A stretch of 21,091 nt of DNA from JBBQIY01 sp964618405 (GCA_964618405.1 CAZUAY010000027.1:1-21091), one strand, 5' to 3'. Shown: positions 1-8,078, counted from the first letter of the stretch. A program made the numbers and translations. The notes: generated from the letters alone by a model not told the origin.

Positions 1-15
1 CCTGTGCTGTCGGTA

Positions 16-38
16 AACAGGCAAGATGCCTGTTCTCC
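16..38 (-). repeat. REP-like palindrome headed by GGAG
   Basis: On the minus strand the tetranucleotide GGAG (38-35) is followed directly by a perfect 8-bp hairpin with arms AACAGGCA and TGCCTGTT around the loop TCT. A GGAG or GTAG tetranucleotide at the foot of a hairpin is the known layout of REP elements recognised by RAYT transposases. It lies in the non-coding stretch upstream of the oxidoreductase gene. A related GGAG hairpin pair is at 18791-18844. Genome-wide copy number is not visible here. Confidence 0.6.
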
Positions 39-125
39 CAGTCGCATTCGCACTTCGCACCCCGTTTAAATTTTTTCTGGACGAACCGTTGCAAACCAAA
101 GTAAACTCCCCTCAGTAAAATGAAG

Positions 126-172
126 TTGTGCAAGGCGTGGCGAAACCGCACAAGCTTCGCGAAACCGTACAA
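126..172 (+). promoter_or_regulatory. Possible operator: direct and inverted repeats upstream of the oxidoreductase
   Basis: A 14-nt motif, GCGAAACCGCACAA at 140-153, recurs with one change at 159-172, giving a 19-nt spacing. The left copy also ends in GCACAA, the inverted partner of TTGTGC at 126-131. Repeats of this sort just upstream of a sugar-type oxidoreductase gene could bind a regulator. I see no convincing -35/-10 pair; GATAAT at 177-182 is the nearest -10-like hexamer. This is inference from pattern only. Confidence 0.3.
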
Positions 173-201
173 AATGGATAATGATAAAACTGAGGATTTA
201 T

Positions 202-1362
202 ATGAAAACAATTAAAATTGGCATGGTTGGCTACAAATTCATGGGCAAAGCGCACAGTAACGCCTTTCAGCGACTGGGGATGTTCTTCGACTCAGGTGCG
301 GCAGTGGAGCTGAAGGCTCTCTGCGGACGTGATCCTGCCTGGGTTCGCAAGGCCGCAGATCAATTCGGTTTTGAAGCTATTGAAACCTCTTGGGAAAAGC
401 TGGTGAAGCGGGCCGACATTGATGTCGTGGACATAACCGCGCCCAGCAATGTCCATAAAGAGATCGCCATTGCAGCGGCAAAAAATGGAAAACATATTTT
501 CTGCGAAAAACCTCTCGCCCTCACGGTCGGAGACGCACGCGAAATTCTTGCGGCAGCAGAAAAAGCAGGCGTTAAACACCAAGTCGGTTTCAATTATCGA
601 TTTGTTCCCGCAATTCTGCTGGTAAAAGAGCTAATCGACAGTGGCAAGCTCGGTACGCTTTACCATTTCCGCGCGAAATACCTGCAAGATTGGATACTCG
701 ATCCCACGTTCCCGCTGGTCTGGCGGCTGGACAAGGCGATCGCAGGATCCGGTGCACACGGCGACCTAGGAGCGCATCTGATCGATCTCTCCCATTTCCT
801 CGTCGGCGGCATTAAACGCGTCATGGGTGCTAGCAAGACGTTTATCACAGAGCGCCCCGACGTGGGTGTAATGCAGGGTCTCACAGCGGAGTCTTTCGAG
901 AATGCGCTCATGAGACCCGTCAAGGTGGATGACACGACCTTATTTTTGACTGAGTTTGAAAATGGAGTCATGGGGTCTTTTGAGTCTACACGCTTAGCCG
1001 CAGGACACAAGAACGATATGTCCTTCGAAATCAACGGAAGTAAGGGTAGCGTACGCTTCGAGTTCGAGCGGATGAACGAATTGCAATATTACGACGCAAC
1101 CGACACGCCTTCAGTCCGTGGATTCCGTATCATTCAAGCCACGGACGGCTGTCATCCTTATATGAAGTCGTGGTGGCCAGCGGGTCATGTCATTGGCTAC
1201 GAGCAGACTTTCGTGCACGAGTTCCATGAATTCATCCGGGCGATTGCGCAGGACAGTGCTACGTCTCCGAATTTTGCCGATGGTGTTCGTTGCTGCCAAG
1301 TACTCGATGCCGTCGATAAATCGATCGTTGAGGAACGCTGGATTCGAATAGAAGACGTTTAA
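202..1362 (+). CDS. Gfo/Idh/MocA family NAD(P)-dependent oxidoreductase
   Basis: A 386-residue cytoplasmic dehydrogenase of the Gfo/Idh/MocA family, which oxidises or reduces hydroxyls of sugars and cyclitols with NAD(P). The N-terminal Rossmann fold opens with IKIGMVGYKFMGKAH (residues 4-18), a form of the family's GxGxxG loop. The dinucleotide-site signature CEKPLAL lies at 101-107, and the catalytic-region motif GDLGAHLIDL at 187-196 supplies the usual Asp and His. Length is typical. An in-frame ATG at 181 exists, but 202 is preferred because GAGGA (192-196) sits 5 nt upstream and the Rossmann strand begins directly after it. The substrate cannot be told from sequence. No sugar-transport or kinase gene is adjacent, and the gene appears monocistronic. 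It converges with the next gene, the two stop regions overlapping by 4 nt. Confidence 0.9.
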   Translation: MKTIKIGMVGYKFMGKAHSNAFQRLGMFFDSGAAVELKALCGRDPAWVRKAADQFGFEAIETSWEKLVKRADIDVVDITAPSNVHKEIAIAAAKNGKHIFCEKPLALTVGDAREILAAAEKAGVKHQVGFNYRFVPAILLVKELIDSGKLGTLYHFRAKYLQDWILDPTFPLVWRLDKAIAGSGAHGDLGAHLIDLSHFLVGGIKRVMGASKTFITERPDVGVMQGLTAESFENALMRPVKVDDTTLFLTEFENGVMGSFESTRLAAGHKNDMSFEINGSKGSVRFEFERMNELQYYDATDTPSVRGFRIIQATDGCHPYMKSWWPAGHVIGYEQTFVHEFHEFIRAIAQDSATSPNFADGVRCCQVLDAVDKSIVEERWIRIEDV

Positions 1363-2960
1363 CCTAGACTTAAGGCGACGGCTTCAGCAACGCTAATGCC
1401 GTCGACGGCAGAGGAGAGGATACCGCCCGCATACCCTGCGCCTTCGCCTGTGGGATAAAATCCTTTGGTGTTAATGCTCTGGAAATCTTCTAAGTTACGT
1501 TTAATGCAGATCGGCGAAGACGTGCGTGACTCCACTGCTGTAAGCATGGCGTCGGGTAAGTTGAAGCCCTTGATTTGTTTGGCAAAGGCTGGAATAGCCT
1601 CGCGAATGGCATCAACCGCGTATTCTGGTAAAGCATAGCTGAGATCGCTGAGCGTAACGCCAGGCGTGTAGGAGGTCTGCACGGTACCCGGCACGGTAGA
1701 GGCTCGATCTGCCAGAAAGTCTTTGACCCGTTGCACAGGAGCAAAATAATTATTGCCGCCCAGCTCATAAGCCTTCGCTTCCCAAAAGCGCTGAAATGCC
1801 ACACCACCCAGCGGTCCATCGGGAAAATCTTCCGGCGTAACGCCAACCACAAGCGCACTGTTGGCGTTCAACTCATTGCGCGAGTATTGGCTCATGCCAT
1901 TGGTCACCACGCCTCCTGCTTCGGAAGCTGAGGCCACAACAACGCCTCCCGGACACATACAAAAACTATAAACCGATCGTCCATTGCTGGCATGATGCAC
2001 GAGTTTATAATCGGCGGCGCCAAGCAATGGATTGCCAGCTTCTTTGCCGTGGCGACCGCGGTCGATCAGGGCTTGCGGATGTTCGATCCGGAAGCCAATG
2101 GAGAAAGGTTTCGGCTCAATATAAATTCCGCGACGGAGCAGCATCTCAAACGTGTCGCGAGCACTATGCCCGATAGCCGCAATCAGATGATTTGTGGCGA
2201 TGCGCTCTCCGTTTGCTAACACCACGCCGCAGACTTGTCCGTCAACAATTTCGACGTCATCGACCCGACTTTGAAAACGGACCTCGCCTCCCAAAGACAA
2301 AATCTCCGCGCGCATCTTTTCAACAATCCCCATCAGCTTATACGTACCGATGTGCGGCTTGCTAACAAACATGATTTCTTGAGGCGCCCCAGCTCTAACC
2401 AAATCGGCAAGAACTTTTCGACCGTAATGCTTGCGATCTTTGATCTGGGAATTTAATTTACCATCGGAAAACGTCCCTGCCCCGCCCTCTCCAAACTGGA
2501 CATTCGACTCTGCATCAAGAACCCCTTCGCGCCAAAAATCAAAGACATCCTTGGCCCGCTCCTTGACGGCTTTGCCCCGCTCTAGAATGATAGGACGAAA
2601 ACCGGACTGCGCCAAGATGAGGCCTGCAAAGAGACCGGCTGGCCCCATCCCGATGATGACCGGTCGGGAGGCTTGCATCTTTTCAGGAGCACGCGCAACA
2701 AAATGGTAAGCCATATCCGGAGCTGGTTTCAGACGCGGATTATTTTTAAATTTTGCTAAAAGCCTATCCTCGTCTGCACCTTCAAAATCGACCGTGTAGA
2801 CAAAGACGATGGCGTGAGATTTCCGCGCATCCACGCCACGTCGGAAGATCGTATAGGTGAGAGAAACTTTTTCGGGGATGCCGAGCGATCGGTTGATTGC
2901 GAGGCGAAGATCGGCCTCGGTATGGTCGAAAGGAAGTTTTACTTCTGTTAGTCTAAGCAT
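1359..2960 (-). CDS. FAD-dependent dehydrogenase (NAD(P)/FAD oxidoreductase, COG2509-like)
   Basis: A 533-residue flavoprotein. Residues 1-95 form a small N-terminal domain. The FAD-binding Rossmann motif follows as VIIGMGPAGLFAGLILAQSG (101-120), ending in the ribose-binding acidic residue of ILERG (125-129). QFGEGGAGTFSDGKL (155-169) and the C-terminal GEGAGYAGGILSSAVDG (near 505-521) are characteristic of the uncharacterised FAD-dependent dehydrogenase group often filed as COG2509. The physiological substrate of that group is unknown to me. The start ATG has no Shine-Dalgarno sequence in front of it. Its 3' end overlaps the convergent oxidoreductase gene by 4 nt, with no terminator between them, so antisense read-through is possible. 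Confidence 0.88.
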   Translation of the reverse strand: MLRLTEVKLPFDHTEADLRLAINRSLGIPEKVSLTYTIFRRGVDARKSHAIVFVYTVDFEGADEDRLLAKFKNNPRLKPAPDMAYHFVARAPEKMQASRPVIIGMGPAGLFAGLILAQSGFRPIILERGKAVKERAKDVFDFWREGVLDAESNVQFGEGGAGTFSDGKLNSQIKDRKHYGRKVLADLVRAGAPQEIMFVSKPHIGTYKLMGIVEKMRAEILSLGGEVRFQSRVDDVEIVDGQVCGVVLANGERIATNHLIAAIGHSARDTFEMLLRRGIYIEPKPFSIGFRIEHPQALIDRGRHGKEAGNPLLGAADYKLVHHASNGRSVYSFCMCPGGVVVASASEAGGVVTNGMSQYSRNELNANSALVVGVTPEDFPDGPLGGVAFQRFWEAKAYELGGNNYFAPVQRVKDFLADRASTVPGTVQTSYTPGVTLSDLSYALPEYAVDAIREAIPAFAKQIKGFNLPDAMLTAVESRTSSPICIKRNLEDFQSINTKGFYPTGEGAGYAGGILSSAVDGISVAEAVALSLG

Positions 2961-2977
2961 AAAATAGGTCGAGTTTG

Positions 2978-3005
2978 TTTATCAGGCTTTACGGTGCAGA
3001 TGCAA
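2978..3005 (-). promoter_or_regulatory. Possible promoter of the FAD dehydrogenase
   Basis: On the minus strand TTGCAT (3005-3000) is followed after 16 nt by GATAAA (2983-2978). Initiation about 7 nt downstream would leave a leader of only about 11 nt before the ATG at 2960, in keeping with the missing Shine-Dalgarno sequence. The match to consensus is modest. Confidence 0.35.
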
Positions 3006-3062
3006 CGAAGCGCGTTTCTTTCAAGAATGTGGATGCAGTGCATGATACCATTACGGCAACGT

Positions 3063-3080
3063 AAAAACCACCGTGGGTTT
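3063..3080 (-). terminator. Weak terminator candidate after the ClC gene
   Basis: On the minus strand AAACC pairs with GGTTT around the loop CACGGT, and the T-run continues for two more bases. The stem is only 5 bp, so this is a weak intrinsic terminator at best. It begins 10 nt past the ClC stop codon, which is the right place for the end of the operon. Confidence 0.3.
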
Positions 3081-3090
3081 GATATCGAGC

Positions 3091-4938
3091 TTAGCGTGCA
3101 GCGATCATTTCGCGTTGGTAGGCGTCAACGACATCGTTATGCGAAACAATGCCAATCACTCGGTAGCGATCGAATCGTGAAACCACAACCAAGCCATCGA
3201 CATCCTCGGCATCAAGATTGTTGAGAACCGACTGGAGGGTATCGGTCTCGGTGGCCTGGACATGATCACCCAATTGAAGATCTTCAACCATGAGCGTTTG
3301 CTGCAACATCGGATCGGAGATCATAATTGATGCGAGATCTCGCCGAGTCACAATGCCAATCAACATACCGGTGTCGGATACAACGGGGAAAACGGCTTGT
3401 ACGCCTTCTACCATCCAGTCCACAAGTTGTGAAAGCGGCGTGTGGGGCGAAACGGTTTTGAAAGTACCGATGGCTGCTTGACCTTCAAGCAGATCCTTAA
3501 CCGTGACGTTGTTCAATACGCCCGAAATCATGCTCCCTCGGTGTACGGGTGCCTCAAAACGATTCGGGAGTTGACTGCGGTAAAGCGAAACTTTGCGCGA
3601 GAGCATGTAGGCGATGATGCAAACCCACATCGCGGGTACCAGCAGGTTGAAGTTGCCGGTCATTTCGCTGACCATGAGAATCGTGCTAATCGGCGTCTTG
3701 GCTGCGCAACCGAAGAAAGCCACCATGCCCACGAGAGTAAACGAGCCGACTGGCACATCCCACTCTGGAAACAGAAGCGAAAACACAATACCTACAGCCC
3801 CGCCCAGCGCACCACCGACTACGATGGCAGGCCCGAAAATACCGCCCGAGCCACCAGATCCAACAGAGAATGAGGTTGTGAGTGTTTTTAAAAAGAAAAC
3901 TCCTGTGAGCAACAAAAGTGCCGCTTTCGCCATGCCGGGTTCAAAATTAGAATCCCACTTCAATGCGTCTTGAATGACGCCGTAGCCAGATCCCAGCGCG
4001 GGGAGAAAGAAAAATCCAACAATGCCTGTCAGAAGGCCTCCGAGCGCAGGTTTCAGAACGTGCGGAATTTTCAGCTTCATAAACTTCTCATGAGCCGTAT
4101 AGAAGCTCCACGTATAGAAACGAGCGCCAAAAGCCAGAAACATAGCTAAAACAATGTAAAGCAAAAGCATCCATGGACGCGAGAAGTAGTTCAACGGCGT
4201 ATCAAATAAGGGGTGAAATCCGAAGATATTCGAGAAAACGGTATGCGCAGTTACTGATGCTATAATCGAGGGCACCAACACCTCGTACTCAAGGTCGAGA
4301 TCTCGATACAGAACCTCCGCAGCAAAGAGCGCGCCGGCCATAGGTGCGTGAAACAAGGCGCCGACACCAGCCCCCATGCCTGCAGCCATCAACACGCGCC
4401 GCTGAGACACCGGTAGTTTGAGCGCCGTTGCAAACATGGATCCAAATCCTGAACCGATCTGCGTGATCGGCCCCTCGCAACCAGCGGAGCCGCCAGAGCC
4501 AATCAATAGAACCGTCGCAATCGCCTTCACCGGCGGAACGACAGGACGAACCTTACCGCCACGAAAATGATACGCCTCGATGGCTGCGTCCGTTCCATGA
4601 CCTTCAGCCTCTGGTGCAAATCTTAAAACGATAATACTCGAGATGAGGGCTCCCAGCATGGGTAGAAATAGAAGCACCCAGCGCCGAGGTTCACCCAATA
4701 TCTCGGGCAGGCTCTTGAACAGTTCAGGTTGGCCGCCAGGCACGCTCGGTGCGTAGTTCGCAAGCTTTCCGAGGAAAAACCAATCTCCCACTTGTAGCAT
4801 CGATACGAGAAGCACCGCACCAAGCCCCGCAGCCGCACCAACGATCGCACTGAGCACCAAGGTCCGAGCAATGCCAATGCCCTCCTCCGGATCCGATTCG
4901 GAAATTTTTTTAAACAATCCTGAAAAATTGATCTTCAC
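3091..4938 (-). CDS. ClC-family chloride channel/transporter with C-terminal CBS pair
   Basis: A 615-residue inner-membrane ClC anion channel or H+/anion antiporter with many hydrophobic segments between residues about 25 and 450. The pore motif GSAGCEGP carries the gating glutamate (Glu155), with Cys where GREGP is usual. The third motif is GGIFGPA (365-371). The first motif reads GHGTDA (113-118) instead of GSGIP, so the canonical pore serine is absent; this variant is seen in other bacterial ClCs. Two CBS domains (about 480-540 and 552-612) probably form a nucleotide-sensing regulatory pair. The start is the GTG at 4938, which shares bases with the rnc stop (GTGA) and has AAGGAG at 4955-4950. 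The reading frame extends further upstream, but only through the rnc coding sequence. Last gene of the lipoprotein-xerD-rnc-ClC operon. Confidence 0.9.
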   Translation of the reverse strand: MKINFSGLFKKISESDPEEGIGIARTLVLSAIVGAAAGLGAVLLVSMLQVGDWFFLGKLANYAPSVPGGQPELFKSLPEILGEPRRWVLLFLPMLGALISSIIVLRFAPEAEGHGTDAAIEAYHFRGGKVRPVVPPVKAIATVLLIGSGGSAGCEGPITQIGSGFGSMFATALKLPVSQRRVLMAAGMGAGVGALFHAPMAGALFAAEVLYRDLDLEYEVLVPSIIASVTAHTVFSNIFGFHPLFDTPLNYFSRPWMLLLYIVLAMFLAFGARFYTWSFYTAHEKFMKLKIPHVLKPALGGLLTGIVGFFFLPALGSGYGVIQDALKWDSNFEPGMAKAALLLLTGVFFLKTLTTSFSVGSGGSGGIFGPAIVVGGALGGAVGIVFSLLFPEWDVPVGSFTLVGMVAFFGCAAKTPISTILMVSEMTGNFNLLVPAMWVCIIAYMLSRKVSLYRSQLPNRFEAPVHRGSMISGVLNNVTVKDLLEGQAAIGTFKTVSPHTPLSQLVDWMVEGVQAVFPVVSDTGMLIGIVTRRDLASIMISDPMLQQTLMVEDLQLGDHVQATETDTLQSVLNNLDAEDVDGLVVVSRFDRYRVIGIVSHNDVVDAYQREMIAAR

Positions 4939-5648
4939 TTTATGTCCAGCTCCTTCAAAAGTCTCGTCGCCGCCATGGACTGAGCAGCGCGCTTCGTTCC
5001 ACCCGTGCCTTCTGCTTTGAGAGCCTCGCCTATCGAAACACAGACCCGGAAACTCGTACAATGCTGCGGTCCAGTTTCCTCGAGCGTTTCATAGACTGGA
5101 TCGACATGGTAATCTTTTTGAGCGATGCTCTGCAGATGCCCTTTTGGGTTGCCACTCCACGGATCCTCATTCAGTTCGGAAAGCTCCTCTGCAAAAAGAC
5201 TATCGAAGACGGTGGCTACAGCTTCAATGCCTCCATCGAGGTAGATCGCACCGAGAAGTGCCTCAAACACATCAGCCAGATTCGATTCACGGTCTTGTCC
5301 ACCCGTTGTTCGTTCTCCATGACCCAGCAACAAGGCGTCGCCAAGATGTAGGCGACGTGCTTTATTGGCAAGGGCCACGCCGCTCGCCACAGAGGCTCGT
5401 AACACGGTCAAGAGGCCTTCGGGTTGCTCTGCGTAGCCTCGAAAAACACGATCGGCAAGCAGAAATCCCAGCACGGAATCCCCGAGGAACTCAAGCCGCT
5501 GATTATCCGTCTCTGTGTTGTTTTCAAATCGATACGACCGGTGGGTTAGCGCCGACTCCAACAAAGTCAAATCCCCAAACTCATAGCCCAGCGATTTTTG
5601 AAGTTCTATGCGGTTTTGCATCAGCAGATCTGTTGATTTCGTAGCCAT
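4935..5648 (-). CDS. rnc: Ribonuclease III
   Basis: A 237-residue RNase III, the double-strand-specific endonuclease that matures rRNA and processes mRNA in the cytoplasm. The catalytic signature is RLEFLGDSVL (51-60), giving Glu53 and Asp57; LADVFEALLGAIYLD (124-138) supplies Asp126 and Glu129 for the two-metal site. The C-terminal double-stranded-RNA-binding domain spans about 167-235 and ends in the usual GTGGTKRAAQSMAATRLL. Length matches the family. The ATG at 5648 is chosen because the longer frame runs through xerD and the family fold starts directly after it; the SD is poor. It starts 4 nt after the xerD stop and ends in a GTGA overlap with the ClC gene. The common rnc-era-recO arrangement is not present. 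Confidence 0.95.
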   Translation of the reverse strand: MATKSTDLLMQNRIELQKSLGYEFGDLTLLESALTHRSYRFENNTETDNQRLEFLGDSVLGFLLADRVFRGYAEQPEGLLTVLRASVASGVALANKARRLHLGDALLLGHGERTTGGQDRESNLADVFEALLGAIYLDGGIEAVATVFDSLFAEELSELNEDPWSGNPKGHLQSIAQKDYHVDPVYETLEETGPQHCTSFRVCVSIGEALKAEGTGGTKRAAQSMAATRLLKELDIK

Positions 5649-5652
5649 TTTG

Positions 5653-6555
5653 TTATGCTCGAGGATGGAATTCCGTATGGATTCCACGTAAGCGTGCGGA
5701 ATCCACATGCGTGTAAATTTGCGTCGTACCGATGTCGGCATGACCCAGCATTTCTTGAATAATTCTCACGGGGGCGCCGTTTGCCAAGAGATGCGAAGCA
5801 AACGAATGCCGTAGCCAATGTGGCGATACCCCATCGGCCAGCCCTGCTTTCTTAGCATAGCGCTTGACGATCGCCCAAATACCTTCTCTCGAAAAACCTT
5901 CGCCAAATTTATTTAAAAAAACATGCTGCTCGGACGGATCAGGATTGTACTTTGGACGTGATTGCGCCAGATACAGTCGCAGGGCCGCTTCAGACGTCGA
6001 GCCCATCGGCACAAGCCGTACCTTCGAGCCTTTACCCAGACATTTTACGAGCGCTTCTTCAAAGCGAAGTGAATCAAGAGGTAAGTCTGCTAACTCAGAG
6101 ACGCGAAGCCCACAGGCGTAGAAAAGCTCTAGGATTGCGCGGTCTCGCAGGCCATCGCGCGTCCCCTCGGGTGGCGAAGTCAGCAGCGAAACAACATCCT
6201 TTTCACTGAGCACATGTGGCAACGTCCTGCCACGACGTCCCGCCGTGATCGGAGCAGCAATGTCAACATCAATGAGATTCTCCGAACGCAAATAGGCGAA
6301 AAACACCTTGATTGAAACAAGGCGACGAGCAAGAGTAGCGTCGGTTAGGCCAGCATGTCGCCCTTCTTCTTGAAAAGAGAGTATCTGGTCAGTTGTCACA
6401 TTGCGGAACGAAAGCCCCGATGCAGATAAACCGCCATCTCTGCAAAGAAACTCAGAAAGACGCAACAAATCAGACTCGTAGGCTGAGCGGGTGTTTTTAG
6501 AAAGTCCCCGCTCAAACGCAATGTAGTCAATGAATTGGTTAATCTCCTTGGACAC
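5653..6555 (-). CDS. xerD: Tyrosine recombinase XerD/XerC
   Basis: A 300-residue tyrosine site-specific recombinase of the XerC/XerD class, which resolves chromosome dimers at dif with its partner and FtsK. The N-terminal SAM-like DNA-binding domain carries the family pattern FERGLSKNTRSAYESDL (14-30). The catalytic domain has Arg151 (CGLRVSEL), Lys175 (GKGSK), His246 and Arg249 (HWLRHSFASHLL), His272 (LGHADIGTTQIY) and the nucleophile Tyr281. Length fits XerD (about 298). The GTG at 6555 is preferred because family N-termini begin at this point; the longer frame reads through the preceding lipoprotein gene. The start overlaps that gene by 17 nt, implying translational coupling. XerD rather than XerC is a family-level guess, since the partner lies outside the window. 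Confidence 0.87.
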   Translation of the reverse strand: MSKEINQFIDYIAFERGLSKNTRSAYESDLLRLSEFLCRDGGLSASGLSFRNVTTDQILSFQEEGRHAGLTDATLARRLVSIKVFFAYLRSENLIDVDIAAPITAGRRGRTLPHVLSEKDVVSLLTSPPEGTRDGLRDRAILELFYACGLRVSELADLPLDSLRFEEALVKCLGKGSKVRLVPMGSTSEAALRLYLAQSRPKYNPDPSEQHVFLNKFGEGFSREGIWAIVKRYAKKAGLADGVSPHWLRHSFASHLLANGAPVRIIQEMLGHADIGTTQIYTHVDSARLRGIHTEFHPRA

Positions 6556-6889
6556 TGCATTCCGGGGGTAACTTGGCCGCCGCTTCCTTGTTTGCAGGGA
6601 AAGGCCCTGCTGCAAAACCCGCTTGCGCGATGGTATCCTCAAGATTCTTCGTGCCAACCTTCATGGAATCATACCGTACCACAATAGTCCCTGTTGCATA
6701 GTCGATTGACTCAATTTTTAGGATGTCGTTCCCAGGCAGCTTATCAAGCGCCGCCGCAACCACGTTCGAACAAGCCGCGTTGCGCACATCGGGTGCCACC
6801 AGTGTCGCCACTTTCGTGTCGCTAACCCGACATCCAGAAAGGACGAAAGCGGCTAAAAAAGCCAAGGCAAATAGCATGGAATGTTTCAT
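6539..6889 (-). CDS. Small lipoprotein with a degenerate heavy-metal-associated (HMA) fold
   Basis: A 116-residue predicted lipoprotein: a short hydrophobic signal ends in the lipobox LSGC (17-20), so the mature protein would be anchored through Cys20. Residues about 30-97 follow the beta-alpha-beta-beta-alpha-beta layout of HMA metal-binding domains, with ALDKLPG, a central IESIDYATGTIVVRYD and a final DTIAQAGF. Aligned to the family, the first cysteine of the MxCxxC metal site is replaced by Asn37 and only Cys40 remains. Copper binding is therefore doubtful; a single-Cys or structural role is possible. First gene of the operon with xerD, rnc and the ClC gene. It has no Shine-Dalgarno sequence, and its promoter -10 box sits 8 nt before the ATG. 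Confidence 0.75.
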   Translation of the reverse strand: MKHSMLFALAFLAAFVLSGCRVSDTKVATLVAPDVRNAACSNVVAAALDKLPGNDILKIESIDYATGTIVVRYDSMKVGTKNLEDTIAQAGFAAGPFPANKEAAAKLPPECSVQGD

Positions 6890-6897
6890 AGCGGTCT

Positions 6898-6926
6898 ATT
6901 ATACATTTCAAGCGCTTCAAATTCAA
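6898..6926 (-). promoter_or_regulatory. Sigma70-type promoter of the lipoprotein-xerD-rnc-ClC operon, predicted leaderless
   Basis: On the minus strand TTGAAT (6926-6921) and a perfect TATAAT (6903-6898) are 17 nt apart. Only 8 nt separate TATAAT from the ATG at 6889, so initiation at the usual distance would fall at or 1-2 nt before the start codon. The spacer contains the 8-bp palindrome AAGCGCTT (6910-6917), a possible operator. No terminator is visible between the corA stop (6943) and this promoter. Confidence 0.7.
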
Positions 6927-6942
6927 GAAAGGAAAACAATGC

Positions 6943-8049
6943 TTACATCCACTTCCGCTTACGAAAGAAGACAACCATGGCAGCCGAGATGGAAATCATC
7001 ACAATCCATGTGGCGGCGTAACCGTAGCGCCATTCGATTTCGGGCATGTTCCTAAAGTTCATCCCGTAAACGCCCACGATGAAGGTCAGAGGAATAAAAA
7101 ACGCCGATAAAACGGTTAGCACGCGCATGATGTCATTCATGCGATTCCCATTGCTGGTGAGATAGGTGTCAAGGGCACTCGATAGACTCTCCTCCATGGT
7201 CTCAATGCTGTAGATTACCTGCTCCACATGTTCGGTAGCATCTCGGAGATAGAGTTGCGTCCCTGCGCCGAAGAGGCTACCTTCGGAATGTTTCATGCCC
7301 AGCACTACGGAACGAAGGGGAAAGAGACTTCGCTTCAGTATGATCATGTTGCGGCGCATCTGATGCATCTCACCTAGAAAACGCTGATCGGGATTATCAA
7401 GCACGGTATCTTGAATCATATCGATCGATTCAGCAACACTTTCCAGTAAAACGAGGTAACTGTCGATCACAGCGTCCACGATTCGGTACGCCATATAGTC
7501 CTCCTGAAAACTCCGGATAATTCCCGCACCAGTCCGAATCCGCTCACGAATCGGCTCTAAAACATCGGAGAGTCGGGGCTTGTCGCTTGACACGGATTCC
7601 AGTGTCTCCTGGAATGTCACAACAACAAACTTATTCAATACGATACTGAGTTGGTCGAACCCGATCAACCCAGAAGTCTCCGCTTTTAACGTCCGGAGCA
7701 CAATGTGCATATTATTCCCGTAGTCCTCCACGCGCGGACGCTGATCGGTCGTTGCGATATCCTCAACCGCCAATGCATTCAAGCCCAAAACCTCACCCAG
7801 CACTTTAAGAAGATGCATGTCGCGCACGCCAAAGACATTGATCCAGCGCACGACATGGTCGGAGTAGTCGATTTTTTGAAGCTCGCCGGGTGTTGAAATT
7901 TCGCGTTGCGTAAACGTTTCTGGTGTGAATTCCAAGATCATCACCCGCGCCTTATCCATCTCTGGGCGCTCTGAAGGGGGCAGATAGCCGGGGGCTTGTC
8001 CCACCTTCTGACTCCTCGTGCGTTTTCTCCGTGATGATAGGTTTGCCAC
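6943..8049 (-). CDS. corA: CorA-family magnesium/cobalt transporter
   Basis: A 368-residue CorA-type divalent-cation channel of the inner membrane. The large N-terminal cytoplasmic domain (to about 240) leads through a long helix to two C-terminal membrane segments (about 312-327 and 345-362). The selectivity signature is intact as VYGMNF (327-332), directly after the first membrane helix, and the protein ends in the basic tail FRKRKWM. Length is slightly above the classical CorA (about 316) because of an Arg/Lys-rich N-terminal extension. The start is GTG at 8049, supported by GGAG ending 6 nt upstream. Transcribed alone from its own promoter and divergent from purC. CorA rather than ZntB is favoured by the overall sequence, but transport specificity is inferred. 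Confidence 0.9.
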   Translation of the reverse strand: MANLSSRRKRTRSQKVGQAPGYLPPSERPEMDKARVMILEFTPETFTQREISTPGELQKIDYSDHVVRWINVFGVRDMHLLKVLGEVLGLNALAVEDIATTDQRPRVEDYGNNMHIVLRTLKAETSGLIGFDQLSIVLNKFVVVTFQETLESVSSDKPRLSDVLEPIRERIRTGAGIIRSFQEDYMAYRIVDAVIDSYLVLLESVAESIDMIQDTVLDNPDQRFLGEMHQMRRNMIILKRSLFPLRSVVLGMKHSEGSLFGAGTQLYLRDATEHVEQVIYSIETMEESLSSALDTYLTSNGNRMNDIMRVLTVLSAFFIPLTFIVGVYGMNFRNMPEIEWRYGYAATWIVMISISAAMVVFFRKRKWM

Positions 8050-8078
8050 TTCGTTCTCCGCTTTTAGTATTACGAAGG

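Noticed and set aside
4939..5061. Longer N-terminus for the ClC protein
   Set aside because: The extension is the rnc dsRNA-binding domain read in another frame; the GTG at 4938 has AAGGAG and precedes the first membrane region.
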